From Mesorhizobium mediterraneum (lineage in GTDB: Bacteria; Pseudomonadota; Alphaproteobacteria; Rhizobiales; Rhizobiaceae): a stretch of DNA of 64,000 nucleotides. The position numbers and the translations under genes were made by a program. The stretch is from contig NZ_NPKI01000026.1 in the NCBI RefSeq assembly GCF_002284565.1, positions 349,292-413,291 on the forward strand. The letters are read 5' to 3'. Positions within the stretch are counted from its first letter, which is position 1. Each line of letters begins with the position of its first letter. Shown piece after piece: positions 17,718 through 26,413 of this stretch. The notes beneath the pieces are model-generated. The model did not search any database. It saw nothing but the letters and a program-made list of their open reading frames with translations, and had not been told where the DNA came from.

Positions 17718-19982
17718 ATGAATTTCGATCCGCGTTATTCGGGACGCAATTTCACATCCGTCGGCACTCGCCCCATCCGTCCCGACGGCGTCGACAAGGT
17801 GACGGGCCGCGCCCGCTACGGCGCGGATTTCAACATGGCCGGCCAGCTGGTCGGGCGTGTTCTGAGAAGCCCGCACGCCCACGCCACGATCAGGAAGATC
17901 GACACGTCGAAGGCGGAGAAGCTCCCCGGCGTCAAGGCGGTGATCACCGCCGCCGACCTGCCTGACCTCACCGATGGCGATGCCGCCATGTACGACATCC
18001 TCGACAACTGCATGGCGCGCAAGAAGGCGCTCTATGACGGCCATGCGGTGGCCGCGGTCGCAGCGGTCGACGCCCGCATAGCGAGGCAAGCGCTGAAGCT
18101 GATCGAGGTCGACTATGAGGTGCTGCCGCATGTGACCGATGTCGACGAGGCGATGAAGCACACGGCACCCCTGCTCAACGACGCGATCTTCACCGAGGGC
18201 CTTGAGGAGAAGCCCGTCAAGCCTTCCAACGTCACCAAGCGCACCCAGTATGGCCATGGCGACATCCATGAGGGTTTCGGCCAGGCCGATTTCGTCGTCG
18301 AACGTTCCTTCAAGACCGAGCAGACGCATCAGGGCTATATCGAGCCGCATGCCTGCGTGGCCAATGTCAGCTCCGACGGGACCGCCGACCTCTGGGTCTG
18401 CACGCAAGGGCATTTCGTCTATCGCCAGCATTGCGCCCAGTTGCTTGGCATGGAAGCCTCGAAGCTGCGCGTCACCTCGTCGGAGATCGGCGGCGGTTTC
18501 GGCGGCAAGACTCATGTCTGGGCCGAGCCGGTGGCGCTGGCGCTGTCGCGCAAGGCTGGCCGGCCGGTTAAGTTGGTCATGACGCGCGACGAGGTGTTCC
18601 GCGCCTCTGGGCCGACAAGTGCCACCTCGATCGACGTCAAGATCGGTGCCCGCAAGGACGGCACGATCACCGCAGCCGAGGCGACCTTGCGCTATTCCTG
18701 CGGCCCCTATGCCGGCATGTGGGCCGAGATCGGTGCCATGACCGCGTTTGCCTGCTACAGGCTCGAGAACGTCAAGACGGTCGGCTATGAAGTTCTGGTC
18801 AACCGGCCGAAGACCGCCGCCTATCGCGCGCCGTCAGCGCCGATGGCTGCCTTCGCGGTGGAGAGCGCAATCGACGAACTGGCCAAGGAGATCGACATGG
18901 ACCCGGTCGAATTCCGGATCAGAAACGCCGCGCAGGAGGGCACCAGATCGTCCTACGGCCCGGTATATGGCCCGATCGGCATCGGCCCGACGCTCGAAGC
19001 GGCGAAGAACCACCCGCACATGAAGGCTCCGCTCGGCAAGAACCAGGGCCGCGGCATGGCTTGCGGCTTCTGGTTCAACTTCGGCGGCCAGACCTGTACG
19101 GACCTCAACATCGGCATGGACGGCTCGGTCTCGCTTGCCGTCGGAACCGTTGACGTCGGCGGCTCGCGCGCTTCGCTGTCGCTGGTGGCCGCGGAAGAAC
19201 TTGGCATCGCCTATGAGCAGGTCAAGGCGGTGGTCGCCGATACTTCCAGCCTCGGTTACAATGATATGACGGACGGCAGTCGGGGCACCTTCTCGTCCTC
19301 TATGGCGACGATCTCGGCCGCCCGCAACGCGATCAAGGTCCTGCGGGAACGCGCCGCGCAGATGTGGGACATTTCCGTCGACGACGTGGCCTGGGAACAG
19401 GGCCATGCGGTCGCCAAGGGCGAGAAGCACGGCAACCTCGGAAAACTGTCGCTGAAGGAGATCGCGGCCGAGTCGGGCAAAACTGGAGGGCCGATTGCCG
19501 GCCACAGCGAACTCGTCGCCGATGGCGCGGGCGTCTCCTTCGCCACCCATATCTGCGATATCGAGGTCGATCCCGAGACCGGCGCCACGAAGGTGCTGCG
19601 CTACACCGTCGTCCAGGACGCCGGCAAGGCGGTGCACCCGACCTATGTGGAGGGACAGTACCAGGGGGGCGCCGCGCAAGGCATCGGCTGGGCGCTCAAC
19701 GAGGAGTATATCTACGGCAAGGACGGGCGGCTTCAGAATGCTGGCTTCCTCGACTACCGCATCCCGGTCTGCTCGGACCTGCCGATGATCGACACGCAGA
19801 TCCTCGAGATCCCCAACCCCAACCACCCTTACGGGGTGCGCGGCGTCGGCGAGACATCGATCGTGCCGCCGCTGGCGGCGATCGCCAATGCGGTGTCGAA
19901 CGCCGCGGGCGTGCGGATGACGCATATCCCGATGTCGCCGCCGCGCATCCTGGCGGCGATCGAGGCCGAACGGGCAGGCTGA
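17718..19982 (+). CDS. molybdenum hydroxylase large subunit (CoxL/XdhB-like)
   Basis: The 754-residue molybdopterin-binding catalytic subunit. Recognisable are the N-terminal a/b hammerhead domain (RYGADFNMAGQLVGRVLRSPHAHA), the cofactor loop GGGFGGK near residue 260, and the active-site Glu in RGVGETSIVPPL near the C-terminus. The loop that in true CO dehydrogenase reads AYxCSFR (form I) or AYRGAGR (form II) is here AYRAPSAP, which argues against CO oxidation. It points instead to hydroxylation of an organic substrate such as a purine, heteroaromatic or aldehyde. The substrate cannot be told from sequence alone. No maturation genes (XdhC, CoxDEF) accompany it. Confidence 0.9.
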   Translation: MNFDPRYSGRNFTSVGTRPIRPDGVDKVTGRARYGADFNMAGQLVGRVLRSPHAHATIRKIDTSKAEKLPGVKAVITAADLPDLTDGDAAMYDILDNCMARKKALYDGHAVAAVAAVDARIARQALKLIEVDYEVLPHVTDVDEAMKHTAPLLNDAIFTEGLEEKPVKPSNVTKRTQYGHGDIHEGFGQADFVVERSFKTEQTHQGYIEPHACVANVSSDGTADLWVCTQGHFVYRQHCAQLLGMEASKLRVTSSEIGGGFGGKTHVWAEPVALALSRKAGRPVKLVMTRDEVFRASGPTSATSIDVKIGARKDGTITAAEATLRYSCGPYAGMWAEIGAMTAFACYRLENVKTVGYEVLVNRPKTAAYRAPSAPMAAFAVESAIDELAKEIDMDPVEFRIRNAAQEGTRSSYGPVYGPIGIGPTLEAAKNHPHMKAPLGKNQGRGMACGFWFNFGGQTCTDLNIGMDGSVSLAVGTVDVGGSRASLSLVAAEELGIAYEQVKAVVADTSSLGYNDMTDGSRGTFSSSMATISAARNAIKVLRERAAQMWDISVDDVAWEQGHAVAKGEKHGNLGKLSLKEIAAESGKTGGPIAGHSELVADGAGVSFATHICDIEVDPETGATKVLRYTVVQDAGKAVHPTYVEGQYQGGAAQGIGWALNEEYIYGKDGRLQNAGFLDYRIPVCSDLPMIDTQILEIPNPNHPYGVRGVGETSIVPPLAAIANAVSNAAGVRMTHIPMSPPRILAAIEAERAG

Positions 19983-20227
19983 TGGTTGAAGTGACGCTCT
20001 GGGGATCGCTTGGCGCGGCCGCCGGAGGCAAGAACAAGGTCGACATCGAAGCAAAGGACATAAGGGAGCTGTTCAGGAAGCTGGCTGAACAGTATCCCGG
20101 CCTGGAGCCCTTGATCGATCGCGGCATTGCCGTCGCCATAGACGGGACGATCTATCGCGATACCTGGTCGAAGGAATTGCCAGAAGGTGCTGAAATTTTC
20201 CTGCTGCCGCGTCTTGCCGGAGGATGA
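19982..20227 (+). CDS. MoaD/ThiS-like ubiquitin-fold sulfur carrier
   Basis: Small 81-residue beta-grasp protein (MVEVTLWGSLGAAAGGK...) ending in the diagnostic PRLAGG, whose terminal Gly-Gly is the site of adenylation and thiocarboxylation in MoaD and ThiS. It starts within the stop of the large subunit (TGATG, 1-base overlap) and so is translationally coupled to the molybdenum hydroxylase. A role in supplying sulfur for its molybdopterin, or for the sulfido ligand of the Mo centre, is an inference from that linkage. Confidence 0.88.
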   Translation: MVEVTLWGSLGAAAGGKNKVDIEAKDIRELFRKLAEQYPGLEPLIDRGIAVAIDGTIYRDTWSKELPEGAEIFLLPRLAGG

Positions 20228-20538
20228 CTGGACAACCGTGTTGACCTGCCATGTAGGCTCGAGAAACCTCGGTTATTCACGAGAGTTCTTGGCCAGTTCA
20301 GCCGGCGAGTTCGGCTCCTTTTTGATGACTGCTTCTGGGCCGAAGCAGGATTGGCAGCTTTGAGGCTTGATTTCTTGGAAGCGGACCTTCAGCCTTCCGC
20401 GGGCCTCGACGTGGTCCGAACCTGAGCAGCCATAGCGCATTTGCGCAACTGGACGCGGTAGCGCCAAGATAGATGTGGCGGCCGACGGCATCCGCTGTGG
20501 TCTTGTCTCTGCCGCTACATCACGATGAAGCCGTTCGG
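20228..20538. other. 311-base region without a convincing gene
   Basis: Lies between the convergent ends of the MoaD-like and CGNR genes. The only candidate is a 55-codon reading frame on the minus strand (20273-20440, start ATG at 20440) with a C-x2-C pair (QSCQSC). It lacks a ribosome-binding site and a recognisable family. No clear terminator was found. Confidence 0.4.
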
Positions 20539-21129
20539 TTAGGCATGCTCCCTGTGGCGCGACACCTTCTCGCGGTTTCCGCAAGTCCGCATGCTGCACC
20601 AGCGGCGTTTCCCGCCTCGCGACGTGTCCAGGAAAAGCCAGCCGCAGCGCGGACAGGAGCGCAGCCTTTCCCGCGACAGGGTGAAGAAGGCTTCCACCGA
20701 CAGCACGGCCAGGAAGGCCGTGACGGCGGCCGGGTTCCGCCACTCGACCAAAGTGAGTTCCGGTCGCGCGTCGGTCGGTAAGATGGACCCGGCGGCAAGC
20801 CCGCTTGCCGCACCGGAAAACAGGAAGCTCAGCGCCTCCATCGCGGGGGGCCGGCCCGCGGCGATCGCCCCGAAGACCCGGGCCGACGCCTCCCGCACCG
20901 CGTGGACCCGTTCGATGAGCGGTTCGCCCGTTATGCTGGCGACCGCTTCTGCCTGGCGAGCATCTGCAAGCCCCGATGCCTTGAACCAGTTTCCGATGTC
21001 CCGGGCGGATTTAAGCAGTTCGTTATCCTGCTCGGGCACCCGCCGATTGAACACGGCGTTCGCCAGGTCGAGGGCGGGGTGCCCGCCAATGAAGTGCTCC
21101 TGCACCCATTGCGTATGTGCGTTCGCCAC
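20539..21129 (-). CDS. ABATE/CGNR zinc-finger domain regulator
   Basis: The 196-residue protein has an N-terminal stress-responsive ABATE-type domain (FIGGHPALDLANAVFNRR...). The C-terminal CGNR zinc finger is at about 157-190: C-P-R-C-G-W-L-F-L-D-T-S ... R-R-W-C-S-M-R-T-C-G-N-R, with all four Cys present. Such proteins are predicted DNA-binding regulators. The start is a GTG at 21129, the only codon giving the family N-terminus. It is divergently transcribed from the alpha/beta hydrolase gene across a 118-base region holding a perfect 8-5-8 palindrome, so it probably regulates that gene and itself. Confidence 0.88.
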   Translation of the reverse strand: MANAHTQWVQEHFIGGHPALDLANAVFNRRVPEQDNELLKSARDIGNWFKASGLADARQAEAVASITGEPLIERVHAVREASARVFGAIAAGRPPAMEALSFLFSGAASGLAAGSILPTDARPELTLVEWRNPAAVTAFLAVLSVEAFFTLSRERLRSCPRCGWLFLDTSRGGKRRWCSMRTCGNREKVSRHREHA

Positions 21130-21157
21130 GGAACCTAACCTCGTCTGACCTGTTATC

Positions 21158-21178
21158 CGGTTACAAGCACTGTAACCG
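21158..21178. promoter_or_regulatory. operator palindrome CGGTTACA-N5-TGTAACCG
   Basis: A perfect 8-bp inverted repeat with the 5-base spacer AGCAC, midway between the divergent CGNR and hydrolase genes. A TATAAT hexamer at 21180-21185 follows on the plus strand, placing the palindrome across the core promoter of the hydrolase gene. The CGNR protein is the obvious candidate ligand (inference). Confidence 0.7.
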
Positions 21179-21247
21179 CTATAATATGGAAATCCGGTTT
21201 CGAGGCCAGGGCGATGTCACGTCCGGCACGAGAAGGAGGAATGAGAG

Positions 21248-22153
21248 ATGCAAAACCATCACCACAAGACCCGCCACGAGACCATCGATGTCAAAGGCCT
21301 GGACATCTTCTACCGGCATGCCGGCGACCCGGCGAGGTCGGCGATCCTGCTGCTGCACGGCTATCCGACCTCGTCTTACATGTATCGCAACATCATCGAG
21401 CCATTGGCGGAAACCGCCTATGTCCTTGCGCCGGATCTGCCTGGTTTCGGCTACTCCTCCGCGCCATCCGCCGATGCCTACGACTACACGTTCGAGAACA
21501 TTGCCGACACGATCGACGCGTTCCTCGCTGCGCTGGACCTCGAGGGATTCTTCCTGTTTATCCACGATTTCGGCACCCCGGTAGGCTATCACCTCGCAAC
21601 ACGCCGGCCGGACCGCATCCGTGGTCTGATTGTCCAGAACGGCAATGCGCATGAGGAGGGGCTGGGGCAGGGATGGGACGCCCCGAAGGCGTTCTTTGCC
21701 GACCCGACCGAGGAGAACAGGGCCAAGCTCCCCGACTGGATGAATTTCGAGACGACCCGATACCAGTATGTCGGAGAGCAGCCGGAGCGCCTGGCGTCTC
21801 TCTATCCTCCCGAGGGTTGGCATCTCGACTGGGAGCGTCTGTCGCGGCCCGGAATCATCGATATCCAGTTCAAGATCTTCTCCGATTACGGGTCGCACAT
21901 TGCGCGTTTCCCGACCATCCGGGCCTACCACTCCGAGCATCAGCCGCCGTGCCTTCTGCTTTGGGGTAGGCACGATCCCTTGTTTGATATCAACGAGATC
22001 ATGGCATACAACCGCACCCTTGATGCGCTGGAGATCCACGTCTTCGAAAGCGGACACCAGCTTTTGGAAACCCATCATAGAGAATGCGCGGCTCTTGTGA
22101 GCCGCTTCATGCTCGACGTGGACGCCGGCGTGTTTCGAGATTCCGCCAAGTGA
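21248..22153 (+). CDS. alpha/beta hydrolase with aspartate nucleophile (dehalogenase/epoxide hydrolase type)
   Basis: The 301-residue enzyme has the oxyanion motif LLLHGYPTSSYMYRN (about residues 34-48). The nucleophile elbow is IHDFGTPVG: an Asp in the slot that is Ser in esterases, as in haloalkane dehalogenases and epoxide hydrolases. The catalytic acid is in WGRHDPLF and the His is in FESGHQLLETHH. A strong AAGGAGG ribosome-binding site precedes the ATG. The Trp that follows Asp in classical dehalogenases (HDW) is Phe here, so an epoxide or other substrate is possible. It is divergent from the CGNR regulator, probably its target. Confidence 0.88.
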   Translation: MQNHHHKTRHETIDVKGLDIFYRHAGDPARSAILLLHGYPTSSYMYRNIIEPLAETAYVLAPDLPGFGYSSAPSADAYDYTFENIADTIDAFLAALDLEGFFLFIHDFGTPVGYHLATRRPDRIRGLIVQNGNAHEEGLGQGWDAPKAFFADPTEENRAKLPDWMNFETTRYQYVGEQPERLASLYPPEGWHLDWERLSRPGIIDIQFKIFSDYGSHIARFPTIRAYHSEHQPPCLLLWGRHDPLFDINEIMAYNRTLDALEIHVFESGHQLLETHHRECAALVSRFMLDVDAGVFRDSAK

Positions 22154-22251
22154 CGGCGGCAGAGAACTCGGCGGGGTGCGTGAATGCTTTGGCGTGTCCG
22201 GATCGACAGTGAGAAGGGCGAATGTCCGCTCCTCCAGCACTTTCGACCAGC

Positions 22252-23076
22252 TCAGAAAATCGAGTCCGAGATTGTTCTGGCCGCGCCGAGCAGGATCGAT
22301 CCTTCCGGCACGCCGTCATCGATCGGAATGGCCTTCCGGTTTGCTGGGGCATCCATCGGTTCACCGATACCGGAGGTAACGATCACCGGCGCCTTGCCGG
22401 GCACGCGGTCGTAGAGATCGATAATGTCCTGATTTATCAAGCGAACGCAGCCAGATGACACCGATTTACCTATGGAGTTCCACTCCGGCGAGCCGTGCAG
22501 GCGGTAAAGTGTGTCCTGGTTGCCCTGGAAGAGATACAGCGCACGCGCGCCGAGCGGGTTCGTGAGGCCGCCGGGCATGCCGCCATTGTCGGCGCTGTAT
22601 TTTGCGAGCTCAGGCTGCCGGGCAATCATTTCGTCCGGCGGGGTCCATTTCGGCCATTTCTGCTTCCATTGGACGACGGCGTCGCCCGACCATTCGAAAC
22701 CGGCACGACCCAGTCCGACGCCATAACGGATGGCTTGTCCGCCCGGACGCACGAGATAGAGGTGGTGGCCGGCCGTATCGACGACGATGGTGCCGGGCCG
22801 TTGGCCGGTCGGATCGGGAACGATCTGACGCAGAAATTGCTCGTCGATTTTCTCGAACGGTATGCCCGGGAGGTCGAACCCACCGTCGCTGACCGGAGCG
22901 TACATTGTTGCATAGTCCAGGAGCGGCGGCTCGACACTGACTGGCGGCGGAGGCTGAACCGGCTGCCCTCCCACCGTGGTGCAGGCGGAAACCGCAATCG
23001 AGGCGGCGCCGAGCGCAGCGGCGTTGAGAAAGCCGCGACGGCTCAGGCGATAGGATTCGATTTCGGTTGTGGACAT
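22252..23076 (-). CDS. Tat-exported lipoprotein L,D-transpeptidase (YkuD domain)
   Basis: Cross-links peptidoglycan through 3-3 bonds or anchors proteins to it, acting in the periplasm. The 274-residue protein begins with a combined Tat and lipoprotein signal: SRRGFLNAA with Arg13-Arg14, then the lipobox SVSAC with Cys32. The YkuD domain spans about 95-235, and the catalytic motif is H-G-x-x-E-W...S-x-S-S-G-C-V-R with His194 and Cys210. Nothing is missing. The gene is monocistronic; its end lies about 100 bases from the convergent hydrolase. Confidence 0.94.
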   Translation of the reverse strand: MSTTEIESYRLSRRGFLNAAALGAASIAVSACTTVGGQPVQPPPPVSVEPPLLDYATMYAPVSDGGFDLPGIPFEKIDEQFLRQIVPDPTGQRPGTIVVDTAGHHLYLVRPGGQAIRYGVGLGRAGFEWSGDAVVQWKQKWPKWTPPDEMIARQPELAKYSADNGGMPGGLTNPLGARALYLFQGNQDTLYRLHGSPEWNSIGKSVSSGCVRLINQDIIDLYDRVPGKAPVIVTSGIGEPMDAPANRKAIPIDDGVPEGSILLGAARTISDSIF

Positions 23077-23250
23077 GGTTGCCTTTTTTTAGGTCTCAAA
23101 TCGAAACAAAACATGAATACGCCGATCACTACGGCGCCAGCCCTACCAATGCCCCGGCGCGATAGGCGGTTCCGATTCTGGCCTGAGGGTGGACAAACAA
23201 AGGCAAAGCTGTGACGGCGCCGCCGCTGTTGCACCGAGGCAACAGGCCTA

Positions 23251-23347
23251 CGGCGCCGCGTCCATTTGGACGCGTAAAGGACGCTGTGGCACTTTTACTT
23301 TGCCCACGATCCTTTCCAAAAATCGATTCCGACTTTGGGGTCATGCG
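23251..23347. repeat. intergenic hairpin mosaic, family A, copy 2
   Basis: Carries GCGCCGCGTCC-ATTT-GGACGCG, the shared AAAGGACGCTGTGGCAC block, then GATCCTTTCCAAAAATCGATTCCGACTTTGGGGTCATGCG in two hairpin arms. The block order is identical to copy 1 at 7053. It ends exactly at the stop codon of the haloacid dehalogenase gene. Confidence 0.85.
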
Positions 23348-24010
23348 CTAGCCTCCGGCCAACAGGCCTTCGAGCGAGGGCAGGATCAGGGCCGGCGGAA
23401 AGTCCCGGTATTCCTCGGGCTGGTTGGAGCGGTTGATCCAGACTGTCCGGAAGCCGAATTTGGTCGCGCCGGCGACGTCCCAGCGGTTGGATGACTGAAA
23501 CGACACCGCGCCCGGATAGAGGCGCCAGCCTGTCGTGATCAAGTCGTAGACCGACGGATCGGTCTTGAAGCGCCTGACGGCATCGACGGAATAGATGTCG
23601 TCCAGAACCTGGTCGAGCGCGGCGGATTTGACCGCCGCTTCCAGCATTTCAGGCGAGCCGTTGGAGAGGATCGCCAGTCTCGCGCCCGATGCCTTGAGCG
23701 CCTTGAGCACGGCCGGCACCTCCGGATAGCAGTCGAGCCGCCAATAGGCGTCGAGCAGCTTGGCCCTGAGCCCCTTGTCTGCGGAGGGAACCTTACGCAA
23801 GGCGAAATCGAGCGCCTGCTCGGTGAGTTGCCAGAAATCGGCGTAGGCGCCCATCAGCGTCCTCACCCAGGAATATTCCAGCTGCTTGGCGCGCCAGATC
23901 TCCGAAAGCAGCTGGCCGTCTGGCCCGATCTGGTCGGCATGACGGCGTACGGCGGCATGCACGTCGAACAGCGTGCCGTAGGCGTCGAAAACGTAAGCCG
24001 CATGGTGCAT
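23348..24010 (-). CDS. (S)-2-haloacid dehalogenase (HAD type II)
   Basis: HAD-superfamily hydrolase of 220 residues. The nucleophile Asp9 lies in VFDAYGTLFDVHAA. The motif II Ser/Asn is in LAILSNGSPEML, the Lys is in RRFKTDPSVYDL, and the diagnostic dehalogenase segment VSFQSSNRWDVAGA is present. Family members convert L-2-haloacids to D-2-hydroxyacids, though the physiological substrate is often unknown. Translation could also begin 18 codons upstream at 24064 behind a GAGG; the ATG at 24010 matches the usual family start. Its stop abuts a family A intergenic repeat. Confidence 0.88.
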   Translation of the reverse strand: MHHAAYVFDAYGTLFDVHAAVRRHADQIGPDGQLLSEIWRAKQLEYSWVRTLMGAYADFWQLTEQALDFALRKVPSADKGLRAKLLDAYWRLDCYPEVPAVLKALKASGARLAILSNGSPEMLEAAVKSAALDQVLDDIYSVDAVRRFKTDPSVYDLITTGWRLYPGAVSFQSSNRWDVAGATKFGFRTVWINRSNQPEEYRDFPPALILPSLEGLLAGG

Positions 24011-24164
24011 GATGACAGTTTTGCGGCGAGGCAGGGCAAGGCGCAAGCACAGATTGCAGTTCACATAGCGCTGGCCTCAACAAATCTCAGCGATGCCCGT
24101 TGACGGCAGACGCCAAAGCATCTTCCATTGGCGACACAGGACAGCTCTGAAACGGAACCAAGCG

Positions 24165-25043
24165 ATGACACTGGCGACTGCGGCGCAATCCGCGACATGG
24201 ACCTTCGTGGACGGCGACTGGCACGAAGGCAACGTCGCCATTCTGGGGCCGCGCAGCCATGCCATGTGGCTCGGCACCAGCGTGTTCGACGGCGCCCGCT
24301 GGTTCGAGGGCGTCGCCCCCGACCTCGATCGCCACGCCGCGAGGGTGAACGCCTCGGCGATCGCGCTCGGCCTCAAACCATCCATGAGCACCGAAAAAAT
24401 CGTCGGGCTAACCTGGGACGGGCTGAAGAAGTTCGATGGCAAGACGGCGGTCTATATCAGGCCGATGTACTGGGCCGAGCATGGTGGTTACATGGGCGTG
24501 CCGGCCGATCCGGCCTCGACCCGTTTCTGCCTTTGCCTCTACGAATCGCCGATGATCTCGCCAGCGGGCTTTTCGGTCAGCGTCTCGCCGTTCCGGCGCC
24601 CGACCATCGAAACCATGCCGACCAATGCCAAGGCCGGTTGCCTCTATCCCAACAACGGCCGTGCCATCCTCGAAGCCAAGATGCGCGGCTTCGACAACGC
24701 CTTGGTGCTCGACATGTTGGGCAATGTCGCCGAGACCGGAACCTCGAACATTTTCCTGGTCAAGGACGGCCATGTCCTGACGCCGGCGCCGAATGGCACG
24801 TTCCTGTCCGGCATCACCCGCTCGCGGACGATGACGCTGCTTGGCGAGTACGGGTTCAAGACCACCGAGAAGACGCTGTCGGTGGGCGATTTCCTCGAAG
24901 CAGACGAGATATTCTCGACGGGAAACCATTCGAAAGTCGTGCCGGTCACCCGCATCGAGGACCGCAATCTACAACCCGGGCCTGTAGCCAAGAAGGCGCG
25001 CGAACTCTATTGGGATTGGGCGCATTCGACTTCGGCCGGATGA
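24165..25043 (+). CDS. class IV aminotransferase (branched-chain amino acid type)
   Basis: PLP-dependent transaminase of 292 residues, fold type IV. The PLP Lys sits in PTNAKAGCLYPNN. The cofactor phosphate loops are in LDMLGNVAETGTSNIFLVKDG and GTFLSGITRSRTM. It belongs to the IlvE/D-amino-acid transaminase family. Sequence alone does not separate branched-chain amino acid transfer from another amino donor, and no other ilv or leu genes are nearby. The ATG at 24165 has no strong ribosome-binding site; the frame is open 24 codons further upstream. Confidence 0.87.
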   Translation: MTLATAAQSATWTFVDGDWHEGNVAILGPRSHAMWLGTSVFDGARWFEGVAPDLDRHAARVNASAIALGLKPSMSTEKIVGLTWDGLKKFDGKTAVYIRPMYWAEHGGYMGVPADPASTRFCLCLYESPMISPAGFSVSVSPFRRPTIETMPTNAKAGCLYPNNGRAILEAKMRGFDNALVLDMLGNVAETGTSNIFLVKDGHVLTPAPNGTFLSGITRSRTMTLLGEYGFKTTEKTLSVGDFLEADEIFSTGNHSKVVPVTRIEDRNLQPGPVAKKARELYWDWAHSTSAG

Positions 25044-25066
25044 CTGGCTAAAGCTGACTGGCTAAA
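25041..25066. repeat. 12-bp direct repeat at the aminotransferase stop
   Basis: TGACTGGCTAAA occurs at 25041-25052, where it includes the stop codon, and again at 25055-25066. It looks like a small local duplication, with no evident function. Confidence 0.7.
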
Positions 25067-25164
25067 AAGCGAACCGGCGCTTCATTCCGGAGTTGCTCCA
25101 CATCAATCCAGACCTATGTTAGTCCGGTATCGACACCGGATTTTTTCCACGAGGAGTACGACCG

Positions 25165-25761
25165 ATGGCTTTTGAACTGCCCGCCTTGCCCTATGACTAC
25201 GAGGCCTTGCAGCCTTACATGTCGAAGGAGACGCTGGAGTACCATCACGACAAGCACCACAAGGCCTATGTTGACAACGGCAACAAGCTGGCTGCCGAAG
25301 CCGGCCTGGGCGATTTGTCGGTCGAAGACGTTGTAAAACAGTCCTTCGGCAAGAATGCCGGGCTCTTCAACAATGCCGCCCAGCACTACAACCACATCCA
25401 TTTCTGGAAGTGGATGAAGAAGGGCGGCGGCGGCAACAAATTGCCGGGCGCGCTGCAAAAGGCATTCGACAGCGACCTTGGCGGCTACGACAAATTCAAG
25501 GCGGACTTCATCGCCGCCGGAACCACTCAGTTCGGTTCGGGCTGGGCCTGGGTTTCGGTCAAGGACGGCAAGCTGGCGATCTCGAAGACCCCGAACGGCG
25601 AGAACCCGCTGGTCCATGGCGCGACGCCGATCCTGGGCGTCGATGTCTGGGAGCACTCCTATTACATCGACTATCGCAACGCCCGGCCGAAATATCTCGA
25701 AGCTTTCGTCGACAGTCTCATCAACTGGGACTACGTTCTCGAGACATACGAAAAGGCGTAA
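25165..25761 (+). CDS. sodB: superoxide dismutase, Fe/Mn family
   Basis: Converts superoxide to hydrogen peroxide and oxygen. The 198-residue protein shows the metal ligands: His in YHHDKHHKAY, His in AAQHYNHIHFW, and Asp and His in VDVWEHSYYIDYRNARP. The GSGWAW core motif is also present. There is no signal peptide, so it is cytosolic. The metal (Fe, Mn or both) cannot be fixed from sequence. An AGGAG ribosome-binding site precedes the ATG, and a strong Rho-independent terminator follows within 20 bases, so the gene is monocistronic. Confidence 0.96.
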   Translation: MAFELPALPYDYEALQPYMSKETLEYHHDKHHKAYVDNGNKLAAEAGLGDLSVEDVVKQSFGKNAGLFNNAAQHYNHIHFWKWMKKGGGGNKLPGALQKAFDSDLGGYDKFKADFIAAGTTQFGSGWAWVSVKDGKLAISKTPNGENPLVHGATPILGVDVWEHSYYIDYRNARPKYLEAFVDSLINWDYVLETYEKA

Positions 25762-25777
25762 GCCGTTCGAGTTGCAG

Positions 25778-25806
25778 AAAAGCCCCGGAAACGGGGCTTT
25801 TCTTTT
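25778..25806 (+). terminator. Rho-independent terminator of sodB
   Basis: AAAAGCCCCGGAAACGGGGCTTTTCTTTT: a 9-bp stem (AAAGCCCCG type), a short loop and a T-rich tail, located 16 bases after the stop codon. Confidence 0.93.
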
Positions 25807-25960
25807 GGCTCGAGATCGGTCGCTCATTTCCACACAAGAACGACTGTCGCAAAAATTCACACAAGCGTGAGGCGAATTTCCGGAATTTTTAAGCCACCTT
25901 TGCCGTTATCGATCGGTACCGACCTTTACCCGAAAACGTCTTCACCAAGGAGCCAGTTGA

Positions 25961-26404
25961 ATGAGAAAGCTTATCCTCGCCATCTCGATGCTCGCCTTCG
26001 CCGGTTCGGCGGCGTTTGCCGATCCGATCCAGGACCGGCAGGCCCTGATGAAGGAACGTGGAAAGATCGCCGGCCAATTGTCGAAAGTTGTCAAGGGCGA
26101 GGCCCCTTACGATGCCGCCGCCGTGCTGACGGCATTGCAGGCGCTGCAGGCCAACGCGGAGAAATTCCATGCCAACGTCGACACTTTTTTCCCGGCGGGC
26201 AGCGACACCGGCGACACCACGGCTGCTCCCAAGATCTGGGAAGATATGGCCGGCTTCAAGGAGGTTGAGGGCAAGTATCTCGCCAACGTCAAGGCTGCGG
26301 CGGCCGCCGCCCCTGCCGACGTCGATGCCTTGAAGGCGCAGTTCAATACCATTGGCGGTGATTGCGGCACCTGCCACCAGACCTACAGGATAAAGAAGGG
26401 CTGA
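25961..26404 (+). CDS. cytochrome c' / c-556-like (class II) cytochrome
   Basis: Periplasmic four-helix-bundle cytochrome, 147 residues with a cleavable signal peptide (MRKLILAISMLAFAGSAAFA). The heme motif CGTCHQTY lies close to the C-terminus (about residues 136-143), as in class II cytochromes. It may bind gases or shuttle electrons. The diheme cytochrome gene follows after 9 bases, so the two are probably an operon. Maturation would depend on the CycHJKL system encoded later in this window. Confidence 0.92.
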   Translation: MRKLILAISMLAFAGSAAFADPIQDRQALMKERGKIAGQLSKVVKGEAPYDAAAVLTALQALQANAEKFHANVDTFFPAGSDTGDTTAAPKIWEDMAGFKEVEGKYLANVKAAAAAAPADVDALKAQFNTIGGDCGTCHQTYRIKKG

Positions 26405-26413
26405 TAGCGGGCG

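Noticed and set aside
17718..19982. Annotation of the large subunit as carbon monoxide dehydrogenase
   Set aside because: The active-site loop is AYRAPSAP rather than the CO dehydrogenase form I (AYxCSFR) or form II (AYRGAGR) motif.
20273..20440. A 55-codon frame with a C-x2-C pair between the MoaD-like and CGNR genes
   Set aside because: No ribosome-binding site, no known family; kept only as a note under the gene-free region.
23113..23214. A 33-codon plus-strand frame (MNTPITTAPA...) upstream of the L,D-transpeptidase
   Set aside because: It shares the start MNTPI with sequence near 30100, but the match is short and no ribosome-binding site is present.
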